Below are positions 32,588-41,735 of a DNA stretch of 64,000 bases, one piece after another. A model generated the notes under the pieces. That model was given only the letters and a program-made list of their open reading frames with translations. It had not been told where the DNA came from and did not search any database. This stretch comes from DATEOR01 sp046733475 (lineage in GTDB: Bacteria; Actinomycetota; Thermoleophilia; Gaiellales; Gaiellaceae), in NCBI GenBank assembly GCA_046733475.1, contig JBKPPF010000008.1:1-64000 (forward strand). The letters run 5' to 3'. How positions within the stretch are numbered: position 1 is the first letter of the stretch; each line of letters opens with the position of its first letter. The translations under genes were made by a program, and so were the position numbers.

Positions 32588-34051
32588 ATGGCGCAGGCCG
32601 AGACGGCTGTCAGGACGATCAAGAACTACATCGGCGGAGGCTGGGTGGACGCGGAGGCGAGCGAGAGCCTCGACGTGACGAACCCGGCAAGCGGCGAGAC
32701 GCTCGCGCAACTACCCATGTCGAGCCAGGCCGACCTCGACCGGGCGGTCGAGGCGGCGCGGCACGCGTTTCCCGCATGGCGCGCGACCTCGCCGGTCGAG
32801 CGCGCCCGCGCCTGCTTCCGGCTGAAAAACGCCCTCGAGGAGCGCAGGGACGAGCTCGCCGAGATCGTCTCCCGCGACAACGGCAAAGCGATCAAGGACG
32901 CGGCCGGCGAGGTCCGGCGCGGGATCGAGTGCGTGGAGGTGGCCACCGGGATCCCATCGCTCATGCAGGGCTCGAACCTGGAGGACGTCTCCCGCGGGAT
33001 CGACTCGGACATGATCCGCCAGCCGATCGGCGTCTTCGCGGCGATCACCCCGTTCAACTTCCCCTTCATGGTGCCGCTCTGGTTCCTCCCGTTCGCGATC
33101 GCCTGCGGAGACACGTTCATCCTCAAGCCGTCGGAGCAGGATCCCCTCGCCTCCGAGCTGCTCTTCGAGCTGCTCGACCAGTGCGAGATCCCGGCCGGCG
33201 TGGTCAACCTCCTGAACGGCGGCAAGGACACCGTCAACGGGATCCTCGAGCACCCGGGGATCAACGGCGTCTCGTTCGTCGGCTCGACTCCGGTGGCGCA
33301 CCACGTCTACGCGACGGCGGCCAAGCACGGCAAGCGCGTCCAGGCGCTCGGCGGCGCGAAGAACCACGTCGTCGTCATGCCCGACGCGGAGATCGAGTCG
33401 GCCGTGGACGGCGTCCTGTCCTCCGCCTTCCACGCAGCCGGCCAGCGCTGCCTGGCGAACTCGGTCTGCGTCGCGGTCGGTGACGCCTACGAGCCGCTGA
33501 AGAAACGTCTCGTCGAGAAGGGCGACGCCATGATCGTCGGCGAGGGCATCGACCCCGAGACCGAAGTGGGCCCCGTCATCTCGGCTGCCGCACGCGAGCG
33601 CATCGGCGAGTTCATCGACCGCGGCCTCGCCGAGGGCGGCGAGCTCGTCCTCGACGGGCGCGGCAAGGGCCTCGACGACGGTCACTTCCTCGGGCCGACC
33701 ATCATCGGGACCGATCCGGGCTCGGAGATCGCCAGGGAGGAGATCTTCGGGCCGGTCCTCACGCTCGTCCGCGCACGCGACCTCGACCACGCGCTCGAGA
33801 TCATGAACGCCTCGACGAAAGGCAACGCGGCCTCGATCTTCACGACATCGGGCGGCGCGATGCGCAAGTTCCGCCACGACGCGCAGGCCGGGATGATCGG
33901 CGTGAACATCGGAGTCGCGGCGCCGATGGCCTTCTTCCCGTTCACCGGCTGGAAGGAGTCCTTCTTCGGCGACCTGCACGCCCACGGGCGCGACGGCATC
34001 GAGTTCTACACCGAGAAGAAGGTCGTGATCACGCGCTGGCCGGACGCGTGA
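32588..34051 (+). CDS. mmsA: Methylmalonate-semialdehyde dehydrogenase (CoA-acylating)
   Basis: A 487-residue aldehyde dehydrogenase. ALGGAKNHVVVMPDAEI and SSAFHAAGQRCLANSVCVAVG carry the catalytic Cys (about residue 288) in the MmsA-specific context, and GMIGVNIGVAAPMAFFPF is also typical. It oxidises methylmalonate or malonate semialdehyde to propionyl- or acetyl-CoA in valine, myo-inositol or beta-alanine breakdown. AGGGAGGAAAG precedes ATG 32588. It heads a five-gene run in which each start overlaps the previous stop. Confidence 0.93.
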   Translation: MAQAETAVRTIKNYIGGGWVDAEASESLDVTNPASGETLAQLPMSSQADLDRAVEAARHAFPAWRATSPVERARACFRLKNALEERRDELAEIVSRDNGKAIKDAAGEVRRGIECVEVATGIPSLMQGSNLEDVSRGIDSDMIRQPIGVFAAITPFNFPFMVPLWFLPFAIACGDTFILKPSEQDPLASELLFELLDQCEIPAGVVNLLNGGKDTVNGILEHPGINGVSFVGSTPVAHHVYATAAKHGKRVQALGGAKNHVVVMPDAEIESAVDGVLSSAFHAAGQRCLANSVCVAVGDAYEPLKKRLVEKGDAMIVGEGIDPETEVGPVISAAARERIGEFIDRGLAEGGELVLDGRGKGLDDGHFLGPTIIGTDPGSEIAREEIFGPVLTLVRARDLDHALEIMNASTKGNAASIFTTSGGAMRKFRHDAQAGMIGVNIGVAAPMAFFPFTGWKESFFGDLHAHGRDGIEFYTEKKVVITRWPDA

Positions 34052-34434
34052 CGACCCCGAAGCGGCTCGAGTATTCCGTCAGCGAGCGCAGCGGGACCCC
34101 GGCTCACGCGGAGACCGACTGGACGGCCGAGCACATGCTGCTCGCGGCGCTCGCGCGCTGCAGCCTGTCCAGCCTCGAGTACTACGCAAAGCGCGCGAAT
34201 GTGGGGGCCTCCGGGACGGCGGATGCCGACGGCGTCGTCACGCGGCGCGAATCGGACGGGCGCTACGCGTTCATCGAGACGCGTGTCGCGCTCGAGATCG
34301 AGGTCGAGCCGGCGCTGGAGGGCGAGGCTCTCGCCAAGCTCCTCGACTCCGCGGAGTACGGCTGCTTCATCGGCGCTTCGCTGACCGCAACACCGACGTA
34401 CGAGTGGCGCGTCAACGGCGAGGCGGTGCGGTGA
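34048..34434 (+). CDS. OsmC-family protein
   Basis: A 128-residue OsmC/Ohr-fold protein. TDWTAEHMLLAALARCSLSSLEYYA contains the Glu and first Cys, and AEYGCFIGASL the second Cys, the peroxidatic and resolving pair. It probably reduces organic hydroperoxides with a dithiol partner. GTG 34048 overlaps the mmsA stop (GTGA), and its own stop overlaps the next GTG. Redox protection within a semialdehyde-metabolising operon is plausible but inferred. Confidence 0.85.
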   Translation: MTTPKRLEYSVSERSGTPAHAETDWTAEHMLLAALARCSLSSLEYYAKRANVGASGTADADGVVTRRESDGRYAFIETRVALEIEVEPALEGEALAKLLDSAEYGCFIGASLTATPTYEWRVNGEAVR

Positions 34435-35408
34435 AGGTCCTCGTGCTCGGCGGGACGCTCTTTCTCGGCCGCCATCTCGTCGAGGCCGCGCTCGAGCGCG
34501 GCGACGAGGTGTCGATCTTCAACCGGGGCCTCACCAACCCCGAGCTCTTTTCGGAAGTCGAGCACCTTCGCGGAAATCGAGACGCGGGCGAGCTCTCTGC
34601 GCTGGAAGGGCGCCAATGGGACGCTGTCGTCGACACGTCCGCGCGTGTCCCTCGCTGGGTGCGGGACGCGACGCGCTTGCTGGCCCCGACAGACACCCAC
34701 TACACATTCGTCTCGAGCATCTCCGTGTATCGGGATCTCGCACTCCTGGGCGTGGCCGAGGACGGGCCGGTGCACACGATCCCCGACGAGACAGTGGAGG
34801 AGATCGCCGATTCCGAGACGTACGGCGCTCTGAAGGCGCTGTGCGAGGAGGCCGCCTGCGTGGCGCTTCCGGACCGAGCCCTTGTCGTCAGGGCCGGGCT
34901 CATCGTCGGTCCCTACGACAACACCGGACGGTTCACGTACTGGGTGCATCGGATCGCCAGGGGCGGCGATGTCCTCGCTCCGGAGCCGAGAGACCAGCCG
35001 GTACAGCTCGTGCACGGGCGCGATCTCGCCGAGTGGATCCTCGGCTCCGCGGAACAACGCCTCGCCGGCGTGTTCAACGCCACGGGCCCAGAGACGCCGA
35101 TGACGCTGGAGGACGTTCTCGCAACGTGCGCCGCTACGACGAGAAGCCGGGCCCGCCTCGTGTGGACGGCCGAGCGCTTTCTCGTCGATCGCGGCGTGGA
35201 AGAATGGAGCGACCTGCCGCTCTGGCTCGCGCCCGGGATTCACCCGGATCACGCAGGCCTTCTCGCAGTCGACAACTCGCGCGCGATATCCGCCGGACTT
35301 CGGTTCCGGCCCCTCGGTCAGACCGTGCGCGACACCCTCGCCGGTGCCGAGGAAACTTCGGGCGCCGGCCTCACGCCCGAGAGGGAGAAGGAGCTCCTGG
35401 CGGCGTGA
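34431..35408 (+). CDS. NAD-dependent epimerase/dehydratase (SDR family)
   Basis: A 325-residue extended SDR. KVLVLGGTLFLGRHLVEAAL is the nucleotide-binding Gly motif and VSIFNRG the ribose-binding strand. The middle has YTFVSSISVYRD and SETYGALKALCEEAA (Tyr-x3-Lys). It resembles the reductase group related to chloroplast CSP41 and isoflavone reductases rather than classic sugar epimerases. Substrate unknown. GTG 34431 overlaps the OsmC stop; the stop overlaps the next gene. Confidence 0.85.
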   Translation: MKVLVLGGTLFLGRHLVEAALERGDEVSIFNRGLTNPELFSEVEHLRGNRDAGELSALEGRQWDAVVDTSARVPRWVRDATRLLAPTDTHYTFVSSISVYRDLALLGVAEDGPVHTIPDETVEEIADSETYGALKALCEEAACVALPDRALVVRAGLIVGPYDNTGRFTYWVHRIARGGDVLAPEPRDQPVQLVHGRDLAEWILGSAEQRLAGVFNATGPETPMTLEDVLATCAATTRSRARLVWTAERFLVDRGVEEWSDLPLWLAPGIHPDHAGLLAVDNSRAISAGLRFRPLGQTVRDTLAGAEETSGAGLTPEREKELLAA

Positions 35409-36571
35409 GCGCTGTTGCCTTCGACGTCGCAGCCGTTCGGGCGCGCTTCGCCGCGCTGCAGAGGCAGACCGCGTTCTTCGACGGGCCGGGCGGGACGCAG
35501 ACGCCGGACTCCGTCATCGAGGCGGTGGCCTCGTACCTGCGCGAGGCCAACGCCAACCTCGGCGGCCCCTTCGAGACGAGCCTGCGCAGCGATCAGGTCG
35601 TGGACGAGGCGCACGACGCGGCGGCGCGCTTCCTCGGCGCCTTACCGTCGGAGGTGGGCTTCGGCCAGAACATGACGACACTGAACTTCGCGCTCACGCG
35701 GACCCTGGGCCGCGAGCTCTCTCCCGGCGACGAGGTCGTCGTCACGCGCCTCGACCACGACGCGAACGTCTCGCCCTGGCTCGAGCTTGCCGACGACCTC
35801 GAGCTCGTCGTCCACTTCGCCGACCTCCGCGAGGAGGACTGCACGCTGGACTACGCCGATCTCGAGGCGCAGATCTCGGAGCAGACGAAGGTCGTTGCGT
35901 TTCCGTGGGCGTCGAACGCCGTCGGGTCGATCTCTGACGTGCGACGGGTCGCCGACCTCGCCCACGAGGCGGGGGCGCTCGCGTGGGTCGACGCCGTCCA
36001 TTACGCGCCGCACGGGCCCATCGACGTTGCCTCAACGGGCGTCGACGTCCTCACCTGCTCCCCCTATAAGTTCTTCGGCCCGCACCTCGGGCTCTTCTTC
36101 GGACGCCGCGAGGTGCTCGAGCAGTGGCGGCCATACAAGGTGCGCCCGAGCGCGGACGAGCCTGTCGGCCACCGCTTCGAGACCGGCACGCTCGCGCACG
36201 AGCTCATGGCCGGCTTCAGCGCCGCAGTCGAATACATCGAGTCGATCGGCTGGGACGCGATCGTCGGCTGGGAGCGTGAGCTCGGCCAGCGGTTCCTCGA
36301 AGGCCTTCCGGATGCCTACACCCTGCACGGGATTCGTTCCATGGAGAGCCGGACGCCCACCTTCGCGCTGACGCATCCGTCGCGGGCTCCGGAAGAGCTT
36401 GCCGACGAGCTCGCGCGCCGCCACATCGCCGCGTGGCCGGGAAATTACTACGCGCTCGAGATCATGGAGCGGCTCAGCCTCACGGACGGCTGCCTCCGGG
36501 TCGGGATCGTGCACTACAACACCGCCGAGGAGGTCGATCGCCTCCTCTCCGCTCTCGCGGAGCTCGCCTAG
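35405..36571 (+). CDS. Cysteine-desulfurase-like class V aminotransferase
   Basis: A 388-residue PLP protein. AFFDGPGGTQTPDSVIEAV begins it, RLDHDANVSPW is typical of the CsdA-like branch, ALAWVDAVHYAPHGPIDV holds the PLP Asp and His, and DVLTCSPYKFFGPHLGLFFG the PLP Lys. No Cys is seen in the position expected for an active NifS/SufS loop, so a non-desulfurase role is possible. GTG 35405 overlaps the SDR stop. It is distinct from the class V protein at 27125. Confidence 0.85.
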   Translation: MSAVAFDVAAVRARFAALQRQTAFFDGPGGTQTPDSVIEAVASYLREANANLGGPFETSLRSDQVVDEAHDAAARFLGALPSEVGFGQNMTTLNFALTRTLGRELSPGDEVVVTRLDHDANVSPWLELADDLELVVHFADLREEDCTLDYADLEAQISEQTKVVAFPWASNAVGSISDVRRVADLAHEAGALAWVDAVHYAPHGPIDVASTGVDVLTCSPYKFFGPHLGLFFGRREVLEQWRPYKVRPSADEPVGHRFETGTLAHELMAGFSAAVEYIESIGWDAIVGWERELGQRFLEGLPDAYTLHGIRSMESRTPTFALTHPSRAPEELADELARRHIAAWPGNYYALEIMERLSLTDGCLRVGIVHYNTAEEVDRLLSALAELA

Positions 36572-36855
36572 TGCTGCGGCTCTACTGGGCGCGGAATGAC
36601 GGGATGACGGGCCACGTGTTCCTCGGGCCGCGCGAGCACGACGCGCTCGCAGCCGAGATGGAGGAGCAGGGAATGGGCGGCTGGCTGTCGGCGGACGCGA
36701 TCAGGCCCGACGCACGCATCCCGCCCGGGCAGATCGACCTCGCACTCGCGAACGCCTCCCGGGAGCCGCGTACGCTGGACGACCCGAGGCTCTGGGAGGA
36801 CTGGCTCCGGTTCCTGCAGGGGGCCGCCGAGAACGGCGGGCTCGTCGTTCAGTAA
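36571..36855 (+). CDS. Hypothetical 94-residue protein
   Basis: Ninety-four residues from a GTG overlapping the preceding stop (TAGTG). RLYWARNDGMTGHVFLGPRE begins it, then alternating charged helices and a C-terminal LWEDWLRFLQGAAENGG. No family is recognised. It is translationally linked to the mmsA operon. Its TAA abuts the stop of the convergent SIS gene with no spacer at all. Confidence 0.65.
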   Translation: MLRLYWARNDGMTGHVFLGPREHDALAAEMEEQGMGGWLSADAIRPDARIPPGQIDLALANASREPRTLDDPRLWEDWLRFLQGAAENGGLVVQ

Positions 36856-37722
36856 CTACGAGTAGGCCTGGCGCGCGGCGTCCCAGCGCGGGTCGTCCCA
36901 GCGGATCTTGTCCGGGTCGACCCCGCGGCGCTCGGCCATCTCCACGGTCAGCATCTGGAAGCGGACGATGTCCACCACCGGGTGCGTCGTCGGCACGAGC
37001 GTGGTCTCGGCGCCGATCTCACCGAGAGCCTTCACCACGTCGGCTGCGCGCTCGGCTGCGCGACCCTCGCCCTCGAGGACGAAGACGCGAACCTTCTCGT
37101 CGATCGCCGCAAAATGGCCATGGAGGATCTGCTCGGTCTCGTGCGCCTCGGCCGCGATGTAGGCACCCTCGCGGAGCTTCAGGACCGCCTCTTGCGCGGT
37201 CGGCCAGTCGCGGCCCGCGCCGACCACGACGACGCGGTCCCAGTCCCCGCCGTCGAAGGGGTCCGAGAGCACGTTGTCCACAGCCTGGCGGAGCCAGCGC
37301 ACGTCTTCCCCGTGCAGCGCCGCGAGCGCGGCCACCGCGGCCGTGTAACTGGCCGTGTGGCAATACGACTCCTCGATCTCCGGCGCGGCGACGATCACCT
37401 CGTCGGCGATGTCGGCGATCGGGCCCTTCTCCGTCCCGGTGATCAGCCAGACGGGCCCGTCGAAGGCCTGCGCCGCCTCCAGCGTCAGTTTGGTCTCGCC
37501 CTCGTGGCTGACCGCCACCATCAGGTCGGCGTGCGGTGGGGCCAGCACCGCCTCGAGCGCCTGGTACGCCTCCCCGCCGGTCTGCGCTGCATGGAAGGAC
37601 GTGCCGCACCCGGTGAAGACCACGCGGCCAGCTGAGAGGCGCCGGTCTCCGACACGTTCGGGCACCTCCCGAATCCATTCCGGCTGGGCTTGGATCGCCG
37701 CGCGCGTGAGCTGTCCTGCCAT
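36856..37722 (-). CDS. SIS-domain sugar isomerase (GlmS C-terminal/AgaS-like)
   Basis: A 288-residue protein with two SIS domains: VVFTGCGTSFHAAQTGGEAY and AVSHEGETKLTLEAA in the first; VVVVGAGRDWPTAQEAVLKLREGAYIAAEAHE region in the second. It resembles the isomerase half of GlmS or AgaS-type aldose-ketose isomerases, without a glutaminase domain. It binds phosphorylated amino sugars. ATG 37722 was preferred; ATG 37743 is an alternative. It is divergent from the thioesterase gene with a 27-base gap. Confidence 0.85.
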   Translation of the reverse strand: MAGQLTRAAIQAQPEWIREVPERVGDRRLSAGRVVFTGCGTSFHAAQTGGEAYQALEAVLAPPHADLMVAVSHEGETKLTLEAAQAFDGPVWLITGTEKGPIADIADEVIVAAPEIEESYCHTASYTAAVAALAALHGEDVRWLRQAVDNVLSDPFDGGDWDRVVVVGAGRDWPTAQEAVLKLREGAYIAAEAHETEQILHGHFAAIDEKVRVFVLEGEGRAAERAADVVKALGEIGAETTLVPTTHPVVDIVRFQMLTVEMAERRGVDPDKIRWDDPRWDAARQAYS

Positions 37723-37749
37723 GGTGAGGGGCGAAGCTACCATGCGCGC

Positions 37750-38172
37750 ATGGACGGGTACCGCTTCGTCCACGCACAAGAGGTCGCATTCCGCGACCTC
37801 GACGCGTTCGGCCACGTGAACAACGGGGTCTACCTCACCTACCTCGAGAACGCGCGCATCGGCTATGCGCGCGACGTGATCGGGATCGAGTCGATCGAGG
37901 GCCTCCTCATGATCGTGGCGAGCGTGAAGATCGACTTCCGCTCGCGAGCCAATCTCGGGGACACCCTCGAGATCGGCGCGCAAACGACGCGCGTCGGGAC
38001 GAAGAGCTTCGACCTCGAGCACCAGATCCGCGCCCAGGACGGGCGCCTCGTCGCGGAGGCGCAGACGACGCTCGTCGCCTTCGACTACGACGCCGACCAG
38101 ACGATGCCCATCCCGCCCGAGTGGCGGGAACGAATCGAAAACTACGAATCAAGGAGCGCTGCGACCACGTGA
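37750..38172 (+). CDS. 4HBT-type acyl-CoA thioesterase
   Basis: A 140-residue hotdog-fold protein. FRDLDAFGHVNNGVYLTYLE contains the active-site Asp and the HVNN motif of 4-hydroxybenzoyl-CoA thioesterase/YbgC-type enzymes. SVKIDFRSRANLGDTLEI and the C-terminal TTLVAFDYDA fit the same fold. It would hydrolyse acyl-CoA. The stop overlaps the M16 peptidase start as GTGA. Confidence 0.9.
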   Translation: MDGYRFVHAQEVAFRDLDAFGHVNNGVYLTYLENARIGYARDVIGIESIEGLLMIVASVKIDFRSRANLGDTLEIGAQTTRVGTKSFDLEHQIRAQDGRLVAEAQTTLVAFDYDADQTMPIPPEWRERIENYESRSAATT

Positions 38173-39443
38173 ACACCTTCGAAAAGACTCTCCTCCCCAA
38201 CGGCCTTCGGGTCGTGACAGCGCCGATGCCGCAGGCAAAGTCCGTCGCCTGCTTCGTCATGCTCGCCGCGGGCTCCCGGTACGAGACGAAGGAGACGAAC
38301 GGGATCGCCCACTTCGCCGAGCACATGTTCTTCAAGGGGACCGAGAAGCGGCCGACGGCGCGCGAGATCGCCGGCGAGATCGATTCGATCGGCGGTGAGT
38401 TCAACGCCTTCACCGGCAAGGAATACACGGGCTACTACGTGAAGTGCGCGGCGGAGCACCGCGACACGGCACTCGACGTCCTCGTCGACATGCTTCGACA
38501 TTCGAAGTTCGACCCCGAGGAGATCGAGCGCGAAAAGGGGGTGATCGTCGAGGAGATGAACATGTACTTCGACACCCCGCGTGACTTCGTCGACGGTGTC
38601 TACGACGAGCTTCTCTACAAGGACACTCCTCTCGGCTGGGACATCATCGGTCGCAAGGAGACCGTGCGCGCGGCCGAGCGCGACACCTTCTTCGGCTACC
38701 TCGATCGCTGGTACCGCGCGCCGCGCATGGTCGCGGGCGTGGCCGGGAACCTCGGCGACGACCTGGACGAGCGGCTGCAGGAGCTCCTCGGCGACGTGCC
38801 CGACGGAGAGACCGGGCAGCCCGAGCCGGCGACGTGGTCACAGGAAGCGCCGCAGGTGAAGCTGCACACGAAGCAGTCCGACCAGGCGCACATCCGGATC
38901 GGCGTGCACAGCTACCCGCTCGACCATCCGGATCGCTATGCGCTCGGCCTGCTCGCCACCGTGCTCGGCGGCGGTATGTCCTCCCGCCTCTTCACGGAGG
39001 TGCGCGAGCGGCGCGGGCTCGCCTACTACATCTACGGCCACAACATGGCCTACACGGATGCCGGCACGCTCTACGCTCAGGGCGGCGTCGACATCCAGCG
39101 AATCGACGACGCGGTCAGCACGGTCGTGGAGGAGTTCGGGCGTATCGCGGCCGAGCCGGTCGAGGCCGACGAGCTCGAGAAGGCCCGGAACTTCTCCAAG
39201 GGCCGCCTCGTCCTGTCACTCGAGGACCCGAAGGGGATGATCATGTTCGGCCTCCGGAACGAGGTGCTCGAGGGCAAGGTCCGGGAGCCGGACGAGGTGC
39301 TGGCCGCCCTCGACGCTGTCACGCTCGAGGACATCCAGCGTGTCGCGCAGGACATCATCCGCGAGGAGCGTCTGAACTTCGCGGCGATCGGCCCGTTCGA
39401 CGACCCGGACCGCTTCGAGAAGCTGCTGGCGCTCTCGGCCTAG
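38169..39443 (+). CDS. M16-family zinc peptidase (processing-peptidase type)
   Basis: A 424-residue protein. HFAEHMFFKGTEKRP gives the inverted zinc motif HxxEH (His48, Glu51, His52), with the distal Glu in REKGVIVEEMNMY. The second half has the LGGGMSSRLFTEVRERRGLAYYIY element. It is the size of a single processing-peptidase beta-like subunit. It probably degrades or processes peptides; no alpha-type partner is adjacent. GTG 38169 overlaps the thioesterase stop. Its stop shares CTAG with the convergent M24 gene. Confidence 0.92.
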   Translation: MNTFEKTLLPNGLRVVTAPMPQAKSVACFVMLAAGSRYETKETNGIAHFAEHMFFKGTEKRPTAREIAGEIDSIGGEFNAFTGKEYTGYYVKCAAEHRDTALDVLVDMLRHSKFDPEEIEREKGVIVEEMNMYFDTPRDFVDGVYDELLYKDTPLGWDIIGRKETVRAAERDTFFGYLDRWYRAPRMVAGVAGNLGDDLDERLQELLGDVPDGETGQPEPATWSQEAPQVKLHTKQSDQAHIRIGVHSYPLDHPDRYALGLLATVLGGGMSSRLFTEVRERRGLAYYIYGHNMAYTDAGTLYAQGGVDIQRIDDAVSTVVEEFGRIAAEPVEADELEKARNFSKGRLVLSLEDPKGMIMFGLRNEVLEGKVREPDEVLAALDAVTLEDIQRVAQDIIREERLNFAAIGPFDDPDRFEKLLALSA

Positions 39444-40543
39444 ACGGCCAGGTCGTACGGGAAATCTGTGAGTTTCTCGCCGCCGTCGTCGGTGACGAGC
39501 ACGAGATCCTCGAGCCGGCAGCCGCCGAAGCCCTTGCGGTAGAGGCCCGGCTCGACGGCGAGCACATCGCCGGCGACGAGCTGCTCGCCCGTGCGCCCGA
39601 GCCCCGGCTGTTCGTGCACCTCGAGGCCCACACCGTGGCCGAGGCTGTGGAAGAACCCGTCCTCGAGCGGCTTGTCCGGATCCTTGGTCAGCTGCGTCGG
39701 GAAGCCGTGCTTTTGGAAGAGCTCGCAGGTCATGCGGTGGAGCTCCTTCCCGGTGATGCCCGGGCGAACCGCGTCCAGCGCCCAGTCGAGCGCCTCTTTG
39801 ACGAGACCGTGGTAGCGGACGAGCTCTTCGGGCGGCTCGCCCATGCAGAACGTGCGCGTCATGTCCGCGTAGCAGCCGGAAACGGGATCTTGCGGATACA
39901 GATCGGCAATGACCGCCTCGCCGCTGGAGATCGGGCCGTGGCCGGGTTCGTGCCCGATCGCGGTCTGCTCGCCGTGCGAGACGATGACCATGTCGGGTGC
40001 GATCACGCCCGACTGCGAGAAGGCCTGGAGGGCGAGGGTCTGGAGCTCCTCGCATGTGAGGTCGCCGCCTTCGCGGAGCCGGTCGCGAATGACGCCCATC
40101 GCGCGCTCGGCGCCCGCCTGGGCACGCCTGATGCCCGCGAGCTCGGAAGCGTTCTTCGTCCGCCGGCGCTTGTCGAAGATCTCGCCGTCAGGCTCGAGCG
40201 AGATGCCGTTCGCGCGCAGGAAGTCGGCCTTCTCGAGCGGGAATGCACGCGGCGTAACCGCACTCTCGAGCCCGATCTTCCTGCAGGCGCGCAGGACGAC
40301 CTGGCGCTCCGACTCGTGCCACGGGATGCCGCTCGCAACGAGCTCGTCGATGCCGAGGTCCTCGAGCGGAACGGTGACGATCCCGTTCAGACCCTCGATC
40401 CGGGGGATCTCGAGCGAGCCCACGAAGACGTAGCGCGCGCCGTCCTTCTCCGCGTAGATGAACGCGTCCGGAACGGGCACCGGAACTTCGTGGCGGAGCT
40501 CCGGGGAGCGAATAGTGTCGCCGTAGATGAGCAGGTCGGGCAC
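39440..40543 (-). CDS. M24-family Xaa-Pro aminopeptidase
   Basis: A 367-residue metallopeptidase. The creatinase-like N-domain is followed by the pita-bread domain with IADLYPQDPVSGCYADMTRTF (two metal Asp), SLGHGVGLEVHEQPGL (metal His) and VLAVEPGLYRKGFGGCRLEDLVLV (two metal Glu). It should release N-terminal residues next to proline. The start is GTG 40543. It is divergent from the amidohydrolase gene with a 37-base gap. Confidence 0.92.
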   Translation of the reverse strand: MPDLLIYGDTIRSPELRHEVPVPVPDAFIYAEKDGARYVFVGSLEIPRIEGLNGIVTVPLEDLGIDELVASGIPWHESERQVVLRACRKIGLESAVTPRAFPLEKADFLRANGISLEPDGEIFDKRRRTKNASELAGIRRAQAGAERAMGVIRDRLREGGDLTCEELQTLALQAFSQSGVIAPDMVIVSHGEQTAIGHEPGHGPISSGEAVIADLYPQDPVSGCYADMTRTFCMGEPPEELVRYHGLVKEALDWALDAVRPGITGKELHRMTCELFQKHGFPTQLTKDPDKPLEDGFFHSLGHGVGLEVHEQPGLGRTGEQLVAGDVLAVEPGLYRKGFGGCRLEDLVLVTDDGGEKLTDFPYDLAV

Positions 40544-40580
40544 GGTCCTCGAAGCCTAGCTGGGGTATGTTCCAAACGCG

Positions 40581-41735
40581 GTGCAGGACGCTTTGGAAAG
40601 AGCACAGAAGCTCGTCGCCGTGTACGACGACGAGGTCGCCACGCTGCTTCCGAAGGACGCCGAGATCTTCGACGCCCACGTGCACGTCGGCACCGACATC
40701 GACGGTTTCGTCTCCACGCTGGACGACCTGCTCGCCTTCCTCGGAAAGGACGGCGTCTCTCGCGCGTTCGCGTTCTGCCTCGACGAGCCCGACCGCGAGC
40801 CGGCCTTCCGGGCGGCGAACGACCGTACGCTGGCATCTGCGAGAGCCTCGAACGGCGTGCTCGTCCCGTTCGCACGGCTCGATCTCGCCGAGCAGCCCGT
40901 CGAGGAGGCCACCCGCGCGCTCGACGCGGGAGCACGCGGGATCAAGCTGCATCCGCGCGCGCAGGCGTTTCGCCTCGACGACGAACGCCTCGCACCCGTC
41001 TTCGCCCTCGCGGCCGAGCGGCGCGTCCCGATCCTCATCCACGGCGGACGCGGCCTGCCGCCGATCGCCGAGCACCTGCGCCGGCTCGTGGACACCTACC
41101 CCGACGCGCAGCTGATCATCGCCCACGCGGGGATTGCCGACCTCGCGCGCCTGTCGGAAGAGTTCGCCGGCCACCCGAGCGTGTTCTTCGACACATCCGT
41201 CTGGAGCCCGCTCGATCTGCTCGACATGTTCCACCGCATCTCGCCGGAGCAGGTCCTTTACGCATCCGACTATCCGTACGGCCAGCAGCCGGGCTCCCTC
41301 TTCATCGCGCTTCGCACTGCGCAGCTCGCCGGCCTCTCCGAGGACCAGCTCCGCGACCTGCTCGGGCGCTCGGCCGGCAGCATCGCCGACGGCAAGCCTG
41401 CGGCGCCCCGTACGCCGCCCAAGGGCCGGAGGAACATCGAGCAGACGATCACCTTTGCGCGGATCCACCACTACCTCGCGATGGCGACGCCGCTCCTCTG
41501 GACGCGGCAGCGGGACACGATCGGCGTCCTTGGCCTCGCGCTGAACACCTGCGCCGAGCGCGACGGCTTCGTCGAGGAGCGCGAGCGCATTGCCGAGCTG
41601 ATCGCGAGCGCGCAAGAACTCTGGGCCATGCTGCCGGAGATCGAAGACGAGCAGGAGCGGCTTGTCGCGGGCCGATACACCTTCCGCCTCGTGCACCTCG
41701 CGGACATCCTCGCGGTCACAACCCGCTCCGGGTGA
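40581..41735 (+). CDS. Amidohydrolase_2 family TIM-barrel protein
   Basis: A 384-residue protein. IFDAHVHVGTDIDGF carries the HxH metal pair, GIKLHPRAQAF and RRVPILIHGGRGLPPIAEHL the central strands, and VLYASDYPYGQ the late Asp. These match the amidohydrolase_2 (ACMSD/uracil-hydrolase-like) family. An extra C-terminal helical part of about 100 residues follows. Substrate unknown. GTG 40581 is used, and the stop overlaps the MobA-like gene as GTGA. Confidence 0.82.
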   Translation: MQDALERAQKLVAVYDDEVATLLPKDAEIFDAHVHVGTDIDGFVSTLDDLLAFLGKDGVSRAFAFCLDEPDREPAFRAANDRTLASARASNGVLVPFARLDLAEQPVEEATRALDAGARGIKLHPRAQAFRLDDERLAPVFALAAERRVPILIHGGRGLPPIAEHLRRLVDTYPDAQLIIAHAGIADLARLSEEFAGHPSVFFDTSVWSPLDLLDMFHRISPEQVLYASDYPYGQQPGSLFIALRTAQLAGLSEDQLRDLLGRSAGSIADGKPAAPRTPPKGRRNIEQTITFARIHHYLAMATPLLWTRQRDTIGVLGLALNTCAERDGFVEERERIAELIASAQELWAMLPEIEDEQERLVAGRYTFRLVHLADILAVTTRSG